Source of the DNA: JBKEAJ01 sp047975005
GTDB lineage: Bacteria > Bacteroidota > Bacteroidia > Bacteroidales > Prolixibacteraceae
Length of the DNA: 64,000 nucleotides
Assembly (NCBI GenBank): GCA_047975005.1
Contig: JBKECW010000064.1
Location: 1 to 64,000, forward strand
Reading direction: 5' to 3'
The stretch's first letter is position 1. Every line of letters starts with the position of its first letter. Positions 19,637 through 27,000 of this stretch are shown one piece after another. Under the pieces are notes generated by a model. That model was given only the letters and a program-made list of their open reading frames with translations, ran no database searches and was not told the DNA's origin. The position numbers and the translations under genes were made by a program.

Positions 19637-19702
19637 GATGTTATTGTTAAGAATCCATCAGTTTACACTAATTTTGACAAAAAGAAATATTAGCATAATA
19701 TT

Positions 19703-19710
19703 TATATTTG
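19703..19710 (+). promoter_or_regulatory. -7 element (TATATTTG) for the sulfatase operon
   Basis: Exact TAnnTTTG match; start of transcription expected near 19717, giving a 5' UTR of about 120 bases before 19839. A TTTTG at 19672-19676 could be the -33 box but is about six bases too far away. The weak spacing would fit a promoter that needs the neighbouring AraC activator. Confidence 0.5.
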
Positions 19711-19838
19711 CTTAGATTTATAATAGGTGATGATAAATACAAGCAATATGCCGTAGGCTATAAGAAAGCAGCCGATGATAATGTGATAATATAGGGGCAA
19801 ACCTGCGTGTCTGAAAGTTACCTGAAAAAAATAAACAT

Positions 19839-21155
19839 ATGAAACGAATTAGAGAAATCCTATTGGTCAGCGTAGTGCTTTTATTTTCAAGTGTTTTTGT
19901 TTTTGGGCAGCAACAAGAAAAAAGAAGTTCCTCTCCCAATGTACTATTCATTTTGGTTGATGATATGGGATGGAGTGATGCGAGTTGCTACGGTAGGCAA
20001 GTTTGGGATACTCCCAATATTGACCGTTTGGCAGAACAAGGCTGCCGATTTACAAGTGCCTACGCACAGCCTCTATGTTCTCCTACAAGATCGTCATTAC
20101 TTACAGGAAAACACAGTACACGCTTGGGTATAACGGACTGGATTCCCGGATTTCCAAACTCCGAAAGCAGTAATCTAAAATTTGTCGAACAAAAAAAGAA
20201 AGTGGATTTAGAGGAATACACTTTGGCAGAAGCATTCAGAGACGAAGGATATTCAACAGGAATAATTGGGAAATGGCATATTGGTAATCATCCCAGTCAG
20301 CAGGGTTTCGATACAGTTATACAATATTCTGCAACCAACGGATGTAAACGCTTTGATGAAGACGGGAGGTTTATGACTGACAGAAAGGGAGACGCAGCCA
20401 TTAAATTTTTAGAAGATAATAAGAACAAGCCTTTCTTTTTGTATCTAGCATTCAATGCGGTACACATTCCATTAGGAGCGTCAGAGGAGAAAATCAGTAA
20501 ACATCAAGACGCTCCAAACCCAACTTATGCGGCAATGATAGAACACGTAGACGACAATGTGGGGAGAGTGATAGCAGAACTTGATAAACTCGGACTGAAA
20601 GACAATACTATTGTTGTGTTTTATTCTGACAACGGTGGTGTGACAAGGTGCAAATTTGAACCTACAATACATACCCTCAACTTCCCACTGCGAGGTAACA
20701 AAGGCTGTCTTTACGAAGGCGGTGTCCGCGTGCCAATGATAATGCGATACCCCAAGCTCATAGAAAAAGGTAGCGTATCCGACGTTTTAGTGGGTTCTAT
20801 GGATTTCTATCCGACACTATTATCTATGTGCGGCATAGAAATAAAAAATGAAATCGACGGAATTAGCTTTGCCGAAACATTTCGTACAAACACTACAGTC
20901 AGAAATCAGCTTTGTTGGCATTTCCCTCATTACAGTCGTCATGTCATGGGTTTTCCGTCGGGAGCTATACGACTCGGAGAATGGAAACTGGTAGAATGGT
21001 TTGAGGACGGTAAACTGGAATTATACAACTTAAAAGAAGACCTCGGCGAACAAAATAATATTGCTGACCATTTTCCCGAAAAAACCTCTGAACTAAAAAA
21101 AGAACTAGATAAATGGAGAAAAGATACCGGAGCAAAAATACCGGAACGAAAATGA
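19839..21155 (+). CDS. S1-family sulfatase, formylglycine (Cys) type
   Basis: A 438-residue secreted hydrolase (signal peptide to about residue 23) that removes sulfate esters from glycans. Metal and substrate core NVLFILVDDMGWSD (Asp41, Asp42), active-site CSPTR with Cys80 to be converted to formylglycine, TGKH downstream, IGKWHIG at about 145-150, and YSDNGG supplying the later metal ligands. Compact for the family. Maturation needs an anaerobic sulfatase-maturing enzyme; none is in the window. Heads a plus-strand operon of sugar-phosphate genes, arguing that the PUL glycan is sulfated. Position of the sulfate cannot be told. Confidence 0.92.
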   Translation: MKRIREILLVSVVLLFSSVFVFGQQQEKRSSSPNVLFILVDDMGWSDASCYGRQVWDTPNIDRLAEQGCRFTSAYAQPLCSPTRSSLLTGKHSTRLGITDWIPGFPNSESSNLKFVEQKKKVDLEEYTLAEAFRDEGYSTGIIGKWHIGNHPSQQGFDTVIQYSATNGCKRFDEDGRFMTDRKGDAAIKFLEDNKNKPFFLYLAFNAVHIPLGASEEKISKHQDAPNPTYAAMIEHVDDNVGRVIAELDKLGLKDNTIVVFYSDNGGVTRCKFEPTIHTLNFPLRGNKGCLYEGGVRVPMIMRYPKLIEKGSVSDVLVGSMDFYPTLLSMCGIEIKNEIDGISFAETFRTNTTVRNQLCWHFPHYSRHVMGFPSGAIRLGEWKLVEWFEDGKLELYNLKEDLGEQNNIADHFPEKTSELKKELDKWRKDTGAKIPERK

Positions 21156-21197
21156 CAATAGATAATGTAATAATTTATTGATGCGATAATTGGGTTA

Positions 21198-21785
21198 ATG
21201 AAACAACTTTATCTTAAAAATATGAACATAATAAATACAGATTTACTGTTTGAGAGTGATGTGCTCAAGGGTAAAAGTATCGAACACTCAGAAAGAGTAT
21301 TAGGTGATTTGAAAGGGATTTTTCGAGACGAAGAAGTCAGAATAAAAATGGAGCAATCCGAATTGATTTACGAAGTCGATTGTCATTTTCCTGTTGCCGA
21401 CGGCACATCAGGCGGTTTGTTTTTTGGAATAACAAAGATATATCCCGGAAAGGTCGGTGACGAATACTTTATGACCAAGGGTCATTTTCATTCTCAGTCG
21501 GATCGTGGCGAATATTACTGGGGAATAAAGGGCGAGGGAGTATTGATACTCATGGACAAGGGCAGGCGTACTTGGGGAGAGAGGATGTGTCCGGGCAGTC
21601 TGCATTATATTCCTGCACACGTTGCCCATAGGGTTGCAAATATCGGCGATGAAACCCTAAGTTTCGGTGCTTGCTGGCCATCCGATGCAGGACATAATTA
21701 TGAAGAAATTGCGGAAAAAGGATTTTCTGCCAGACTAATTGATGACAAAGGGAACCCTCTTTTAATTTCGGAACAACAGGCATGA
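21198..21785 (+). CDS. Cupin-type phosphoglucose isomerase (first copy)
   Basis: A 195-residue cytosolic cupin of the archaeal-type glucose-6-phosphate isomerase family (PF06560), expected to interconvert an aldose- and ketose-phosphate using a bound metal. Ligand set as I count it: His96, His98 (GHFHSQ), Glu105 (DRGEYYWG), His144 (HVAHRV), the same spacing I recall for the Pyrococcus enzyme. Other family marks: SGGLFFGITKIYPGKVGDEY and YIPAHVAHRVANIGDE. A second ATG at 21222 is possible and would remove eight residues; the sequence does not decide. It overlaps the ROK kinase by ATGA, suggesting coupled translation. True substrate may be another hexose-6-phosphate. Confidence 0.85.
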   Translation: MKQLYLKNMNIINTDLLFESDVLKGKSIEHSERVLGDLKGIFRDEEVRIKMEQSELIYEVDCHFPVADGTSGGLFFGITKIYPGKVGDEYFMTKGHFHSQSDRGEYYWGIKGEGVLILMDKGRRTWGERMCPGSLHYIPAHVAHRVANIGDETLSFGACWPSDAGHNYEEIAEKGFSARLIDDKGNPLLISEQQA

Positions 21786-22747
21786 TAGTAATAGGACTTG
21801 ATATTGGGGGGACATATATTAAGGCGGGTCTTGTCGAGGATGGTCGTCCCGTTGAAACCGACAGTATTTATGTGGACGATAATACCAATTTCGATGCCGT
21901 TGTACCAATTCTGACAAAAGAAGTTACTAGATTACTGACAAGTTGCAGAGTAGGAACTGATAAACTCAAGGGCATAGGCATTGCATTTCCGGGACTTGTA
22001 AATTTGACACAAACATCAGTAATTGAGACCCACAAATATTACGGGGCAAAAGATTTCGATTTTCAACAATGGGCAAAGGACAATTGGGGAGTTCCCATTG
22101 TACTTTTGAATGATGCCCGTATGGCAGGCTATGGGGAATGGTTTGCTGGAGCGGGCATCAACTCCAAGAACATGGCAATGCTCACTTTTGGCACAGGTAT
22201 CGGCAGTTGTGTAATCATGGACGGCAAAATGCTTGATGGTAAAGGACACAAAGCAGGTAATCTGGCAGGTCATTTTATTGTAGATGTTAACGGCGAGAGG
22301 TGTCAATGTGGCAATATCGGATGTGCTGAAGCTCAGGCATCTTCATGGCAGTTGCCAAGGTTAGTCTCCCAAGACCCCGACTTCAGATATAGCATTTTTG
22401 CCAATGGCGAGAGTGTTAATTTTGAGAAACTCTTTGGCTTATATCGCAAAGACAATCCACTGGCTATAAGAGTACTTACTTACTGCCTGAATATCTGGAG
22501 TGCCACTATAATAAATATGATACACGCATTCGACCCTGAGCTTATTATTTTGGGTGGAGGAGTAATGAAAAGTGCTGATATTATAGTTCCCTACATACAA
22601 GAAAGGGTTGATAAATATTCATGGAGTACACCCGAGAGGACGAAGATAAAAGCCGCAAAGTTAGGGAATGATGCCTCTATTGTGGGCGCATATTTTTTCA
22701 TGTCCGAGAATCTGAAAAACAAACACATTAAATACCAAACACAATAG
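21782..22747 (+). CDS. ROK-family sugar kinase
   Basis: A 321-residue cytosolic kinase expected to phosphorylate a hexose at O-6 with ATP. N-terminal phosphate-binding loop GLDIGGTYIKAG (4-15), catalytic Asp in LLNDARMAGYGEW (about 110), ROK zinc motif with AGHFIVDVNG and CQCGNIGCAE (about 160-182), and the late HAFDPELIILGGGVM. No DNA-binding domain, so it is a kinase, not a NagC/XylR repressor. The catalytic loop has ARMAGYGE where glucokinases have ANAAALGE. Between an isomerase and the PMI-like gene, it would supply their phosphorylated substrate. Sugar specificity unknown. Confidence 0.9.
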   Translation: MIVIGLDIGGTYIKAGLVEDGRPVETDSIYVDDNTNFDAVVPILTKEVTRLLTSCRVGTDKLKGIGIAFPGLVNLTQTSVIETHKYYGAKDFDFQQWAKDNWGVPIVLLNDARMAGYGEWFAGAGINSKNMAMLTFGTGIGSCVIMDGKMLDGKGHKAGNLAGHFIVDVNGERCQCGNIGCAEAQASSWQLPRLVSQDPDFRYSIFANGESVNFEKLFGLYRKDNPLAIRVLTYCLNIWSATIINMIHAFDPELIILGGGVMKSADIIVPYIQERVDKYSWSTPERTKIKAAKLGNDASIVGAYFFMSENLKNKHIKYQTQ

Positions 22748-22748
22748 T

Positions 22749-22761
22749 ATTAATTGTCTAA
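22749..22761 (+). repeat. Intergenic leader word shared with 11518-11530
   Basis: Second copy of ATTAATTGTCTAA, right after the ROK kinase stop and 26 bases before the next start. See the entry at 11518. Confidence 0.4.
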
Positions 22762-22787
22762 ATATAAAATCTCTAAAATAGAAACAG

Positions 22788-24566
22788 ATGAGGAGTTACT
22801 TAAATGGACAAAAGTCCAACTACGACAAAGCTCCTTTTGTGGAAGTTCCTGAATATCAGAGCGACTGCACGAGAGGGTGGCAAAAGATAATAGAAGGTCT
22901 AAACAAGGCTATCTCATGTATTGCAAAAGACAATATCGCTATCGTCATCGACACTTACGTGGGAGTGAACGACGACGAATTGGTATCGGCTTTCGAGAGT
23001 GGCTTGAAACACGACAGTTTTTTCTTGAGCTCATCTGCAATGAAAGATGAAAAGGAGCTTGAGAGGATGCTTCACCCCGATGTTACCGACGATGATATTT
23101 TCGGATATATGACACGCTTCGTGCTTAGTGATTTTTTTAACACTTTCAAACTTGAAGCCGCTAAGAATCAGCTAAAGAGCAGCAAAGGCATAAACATTAT
23201 CTATGGTGTGGGAGCTAGTCTTTTTGCACCTGATTACGACATTTTGGTATATGCCGACATGCCTCGTTGGGAAGGACAAATGCGTTTCCGCCGCAACGAA
23301 GTTAGCAATCTCGGGATGAACAACAAAGACTTAAAAGCATCATTACAATACAAACAGGCGTATTTTGTCGATTGGCGGGTATGCGACAGGCATAAGAAAA
23401 CCTTGTTTGGCAAAATGGATTTTGTTTTGGACACGGTCATTCTCAATCAGCCCAAGATGATAAGTGGCAAAGCGATGTTGGCAGGCTTAAAGTTGGCAAC
23501 CGAGCAGCCGTTTAGAGTAGTTCCATTCTTTGACCCGGGACCTTGGGGCGGACAATGGATGAAAGAGGTTTGCGACCTCGACAAAACCGCTGTAAACTAT
23601 GCATGGTGCTTCGACTGCGTACCTGAGGAGAACAGTTTGAATTTGAAATTTGGTGATACCCTTTTTGAGCTACCGTCAATAAATTTGGTTTTCAATCAGG
23701 CTAAGAACTTGTTGGGCGATCCCGTTCATGCACGTTTTGGCGATGAATTCCCCATACGCTTTGATTTTCTGGACACCATGCAGGGTGGGAATCTGAGCTT
23801 GCAGGTGCATCCTCTGACGGAATACATACAAGAAAAATTTGGGATGCATTACACACAGGACGAGAGTTACTATATGCTTGACGTAGAAGACAATGCCGTA
23901 GTGTATCTAGGAATTAAAGATAGCTGTCAAACCGACCAAATGCTGACAGAGCTTCAGAAGGCGCAAGATACAGGCTGTACTTTCGATGCCGAGAAACACA
24001 TTGGCGTATGGGAGGTAAAAAAACACGACCATGTGCTAATACCTGCTGGTACTATTCACTGCTCAGGAGCAGGCAGTATGGTTTTGGAAATAAGTGCCAC
24101 ACCCTATATTTTCACTTTCAAGCTCTATGATTGGGGCAGAATGGGGCTCGACGGCAAGCCACGCCCAATAAACATCGAACACGGAAAGAATGTAATACAA
24201 TGGGACAGGAATGAATCATGGTGCAAGGAACATATTGTAAATCAAGTAGAAGCTGTGTCCGAAGGAGATGGATGGAAGGAAGAACGCACAGGACTTCACG
24301 AACGTGAGTTTATAGAAACTCGTCGACATTGGTTTAGCAAAACCGTGCATCACCATACCAAGGGCGGAGTAAATGTCTTAAATCTGGTGGAAGGTCGCGA
24401 GGCAGTTGTTGAAAGTCCGTCGGGAGCATTTTCTCCTTTTGTTGTTCATTATGCCGAGACCTTTATAATACCTGCATCAGTGGGCGAATATACCATACGT
24501 CCTTATGGAGAGTCGAAGGGCAAGAAGTGTGGAACCATTAAGGCTTATGTGAGAACAAAGCCATAA
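22788..24566 (+). CDS. Long class-I phosphomannose-isomerase-like protein with extra N-terminal domain
   Basis: 592 residues, about twice a normal class I mannose-6-phosphate isomerase. The C-terminal half (about 240-592) is a PMI-type double cupin with the four expected zinc ligands: Gln339 and His341 (LSLQVHP), Glu359 (QDESYYML), His424 (IPAGTIHCSG), plus TFKLYDWGRMGLDG carrying the usual late arginine. The N-terminal half (about 1-235) has an alternating beta/alpha pattern (NIAIVIDTYVGV, GINIIYGVGASLFAP, DILVYADMPRWEGQMRFRR, FVDWRVCDRHKK) that recalls uridine-kinase/P-loop folds but has no GxxxxGK[ST] motif. The reaction is probably hexose-6-phosphate aldose/ketose isomerisation; the N-terminal role is unknown. 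It follows the ROK kinase by 40 bases and precedes a second isomerase by 11. Confidence 0.8.
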   Translation: MRSYLNGQKSNYDKAPFVEVPEYQSDCTRGWQKIIEGLNKAISCIAKDNIAIVIDTYVGVNDDELVSAFESGLKHDSFFLSSSAMKDEKELERMLHPDVTDDDIFGYMTRFVLSDFFNTFKLEAAKNQLKSSKGINIIYGVGASLFAPDYDILVYADMPRWEGQMRFRRNEVSNLGMNNKDLKASLQYKQAYFVDWRVCDRHKKTLFGKMDFVLDTVILNQPKMISGKAMLAGLKLATEQPFRVVPFFDPGPWGGQWMKEVCDLDKTAVNYAWCFDCVPEENSLNLKFGDTLFELPSINLVFNQAKNLLGDPVHARFGDEFPIRFDFLDTMQGGNLSLQVHPLTEYIQEKFGMHYTQDESYYMLDVEDNAVVYLGIKDSCQTDQMLTELQKAQDTGCTFDAEKHIGVWEVKKHDHVLIPAGTIHCSGAGSMVLEISATPYIFTFKLYDWGRMGLDGKPRPINIEHGKNVIQWDRNESWCKEHIVNQVEAVSEGDGWKEERTGLHEREFIETRRHWFSKTVHHHTKGGVNVLNLVEGREAVVESPSGAFSPFVVHYAETFIIPASVGEYTIRPYGESKGKKCGTIKAYVRTKP

Positions 24567-24577
24567 AACATTGATTT

Positions 24578-25369
24578 ATGAAGAATAACTTAAAATTCAA
24601 TCCGGGTTTTGACATTACAGTAAAGACCGAGCCAATGGGCTTCGATTATGGGAAAGGAGTTTTCGGTACTGAAGTTGAAAACAGAATGCTAGATGATATA
24701 AGGAAAAGTTTACAAGACCCGTTCTGTAAAGGACCTAACATTGTATACAGCATAGCAATGGATGTTGGCAAAAACGAGCATCGTAATCTTCTGGAACAAC
24801 TACATCTTTTGTATGGAGTAGTAACTTATGCAGCAGGCAGGCTTGGCAATGAACCAATTAGGAGTCAAGGGCATATCCACAAAGTCTCGTCATATTGCGG
24901 TATGTCGACACCTGAAGTTTACGAAATATGGCAGGGAAAGGCTGTTATTTATATGCAGGAAAGTGCAAAAGACAATCCGGGCAGATGTTTTGCCGTAGAA
25001 GCTATGCCCGGAGAAGTAGTGATAGTTCCTCCCGGCTGGGCGCATGCCACAATTAGTGCCGACCCTAGTCAGCCTCTGACTTTTGGTGCGTGGTGCGACA
25101 GAGACTATGGTTTCGACTACGAGGATGTACGAGCCCACAAGGGACTGTCATGGTTTCCTATATTGGATGAAAAAGGGAGCCTAAATTGGCAGAGAAACGA
25201 GAACTATCGAGAGTCGGAATTGATTATAAAAAGCCCTGAGAAGTACGAAAATTTAGGCATAGTGAAAGACAAATCCATTTACGAGAGCTTTGAGGAAGAC
25301 CCAAAGCGGTTTTTATATGTTCCACGCCCACAATTGAAATCTGAAATTTGGGAAAACTTTACACCATGA
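24578..25369 (+). CDS. Cupin-type phosphoglucose isomerase-like protein (second copy)
   Basis: A 263-residue cupin of the same broad family as the gene at 21198 but longer and diverged. Probable metal ligands: His99 and His101 (SQGHIHKV), Glu113 (TPEVYEIW), His156 (PPGWAHATIS). Five extra residues between the HxH pair and the Glu, and a C-terminal extension ending in FLYVPRPQLKSEIWENF, set it apart. Likely acts on a sugar phosphate different from the first copy, or is the step after it. Its stop overlaps the transporter start by ATGA, tying both to one message. Confidence 0.75.
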   Translation: MKNNLKFNPGFDITVKTEPMGFDYGKGVFGTEVENRMLDDIRKSLQDPFCKGPNIVYSIAMDVGKNEHRNLLEQLHLLYGVVTYAAGRLGNEPIRSQGHIHKVSSYCGMSTPEVYEIWQGKAVIYMQESAKDNPGRCFAVEAMPGEVVIVPPGWAHATISADPSQPLTFGAWCDRDYGFDYEDVRAHKGLSWFPILDEKGSLNWQRNENYRESELIIKSPEKYENLGIVKDKSIYESFEEDPKRFLYVPRPQLKSEIWENFTP

Positions 25370-26781
25370 ACAAAAACTCGAACTACCTAATTTTTATAAC
25401 AATAGTAGCCACGCTGGGCGGACTTCTATTCGGTTATGATACTGCCGTAATATCGGGCACAGTAGACTCATTGAAGCAGTTTTTTATAACTCCAAAGGGT
25501 TTGGGAGCAGATGCTGCAAACTCTTTGTTGGGCTTCACCGTATCGAGTGCGATTATAGGCTGCATCGTTGGAGGGCTCATTGGAGGAGTTGTCAGCAAGA
25601 GGCTGGGGCGAAAACGAGGTTTAATGTTAGCCGGAGTATTATTTCTAGTGTCGGCATTGGGTTCGGCAATGCCTGAGCTAGGATTTGAAAAAGTAGGGCA
25701 AGGCGGTCATGCTTATCTGACAAACTTTGTTGTTTACAGATTTATAGGCGGTATTGGTGTTGGGCTGGCATCTATGTTGTCGCCAATGTTTATATCGGAG
25801 CTGTCGCCTGCAAAAATAAGAGGACGCTTAGTGTCTTTAAATCAACTTGCAATAGTCATAGGTATTGTGGTAGTTTATTTTGTCAACTACCTCATCGCCT
25901 TGCAAGGTGATGCTTCTTGGCTGAATACCGTAGGTTGGCGTTGGATGTTTGCCTCCGAAACGATACCTGCCTTGATATTTCTTGTTGCCTTACAGTTTGT
26001 TCCGGGTAGTCCTCGCTACTTAGCTCTGAAAGGCAAAGACGAAGAAAGTCTAAAAATACTCAGCAAAATAAACGGTATAGAACGAGCGAAGCAAGAATTT
26101 GCAGAGATAAAGTCGTCTGTGACAGGGCGTTCTGCGAAGTTGTTTTCCTATGGAAGTCGAGTTGTGATAATCGGTATACTGCTTACTGTATTTCAGCAGA
26201 GTGTAGGCATCAATGCTGTGCTTTACTACGCTCCGGAAATATTTAAGTCTATGGGTTATGGCAACAATTCATCAATGATGCAAGCTGTATTTGTAGGAGT
26301 AGTAAACCTATTGTTTACATTCATTGCCATACTTTACGTAGATAAATGGGGGCGCAAGAAGCTACAAATAATAGGGGCCGTCGGTATGGCATTGATGATG
26401 TTAGCACTCGGCACATCATTTTATCTTGACAAGGTTGGGGTGGCAACTTTGATATTTATGCTTGGCTTTGTTGCTTGTTTTGCTATGTCGTGGGGACCTG
26501 TTACATGGATACTTGTTTCGGAAATATTCCCCAATATGATACGTGCTCGGGCAATGGCATTAGCAACTGCGGCGACGTGGATTAGCAATTATATTATATC
26601 ATGGACTTTCCCAATTCTGAACAATAATGTATGGTTGGTAGAGCACTTTAATCATGCCTTTACATATTGGCTTTATGGCGGTATTGCCATTCTTGCCGTA
26701 CTTTTTATGATTTTCTTCGTTCCCGAAACCAAAGGAAAGACACTAGAAGAGATGGAAGGATTTTGGAAAAAAAATAAATAA
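25366..26781 (+). CDS. XylE-like sugar/proton symporter (MFS sugar porter)
   Basis: 471 residues, 12 predicted membrane helices, major facilitator superfamily sugar porter. Signature motifs: GGLLFGYDTAVISGT in helix 1, GGVVSKRLGRKRG in the first loop, RFIGGIGVGLASMLSPMFIS, QQSVGINAVLYYAP in helix 7, DKWGRKK, and the C-terminal PETKGKTLEEME. The large loop after helix 1 and its length resemble D-xylose/D-galactose proton symporters of the XylE group. It should bring the periplasmically released monosaccharide to the ROK kinase. ATG 25366 overlaps the upstream TGA; an in-frame upstream start at 25348 adds only six residues and is less likely. Confidence 0.92.
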   Translation: MNKNSNYLIFITIVATLGGLLFGYDTAVISGTVDSLKQFFITPKGLGADAANSLLGFTVSSAIIGCIVGGLIGGVVSKRLGRKRGLMLAGVLFLVSALGSAMPELGFEKVGQGGHAYLTNFVVYRFIGGIGVGLASMLSPMFISELSPAKIRGRLVSLNQLAIVIGIVVVYFVNYLIALQGDASWLNTVGWRWMFASETIPALIFLVALQFVPGSPRYLALKGKDEESLKILSKINGIERAKQEFAEIKSSVTGRSAKLFSYGSRVVIIGILLTVFQQSVGINAVLYYAPEIFKSMGYGNNSSMMQAVFVGVVNLLFTFIAILYVDKWGRKKLQIIGAVGMALMMLALGTSFYLDKVGVATLIFMLGFVACFAMSWGPVTWILVSEIFPNMIRARAMALATAATWISNYIISWTFPILNNNVWLVEHFNHAFTYWLYGGIAILAVLFMIFFVPETKGKTLEEMEGFWKKNK

Positions 26782-26874
26782 CAATAGCTGTCAGTCTGAT
26801 ATTCAAAAGTCAGAGTGTCTAATAACCCGATAATTAGAGTCCGTCTATAGAGTCCAATATCTGCGTTATGTTCG

Positions 26875-26920
26875 CTTTGCGAATTAGTCATTTACACAAG
26901 TAAACTCCTAATTCACAAAG
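26875..26920. other. Nested intra-operon hairpin
   Basis: CTTTGCGAATTAG (26875-26887) pairs with CTAATTCACAAAG (26908-26920) with one wobble, and inside it TTTAC (26891-26895) pairs with GTAAA (26900-26904) around a four-base loop ACAA. No T-run follows, so it is not a plain terminator. It sits mid-way in the 219-base gap between transporter and GH35 and might process or stabilise the transcript, setting unequal expression of the two sides. Confidence 0.5.
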
Positions 26921-27000
26921 TTTCGCAAGCCTTGATCTTGAACTTTATAGCTCAGACTTCTGACATTACGGACAGACACTAATTAGTAAAAAATAAATAT

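Noticed and set aside
21782..22747. ROK protein as a transcriptional repressor
   Set aside because: It has no N-terminal winged helix; the sequence begins at the phosphate-binding loop of a kinase.
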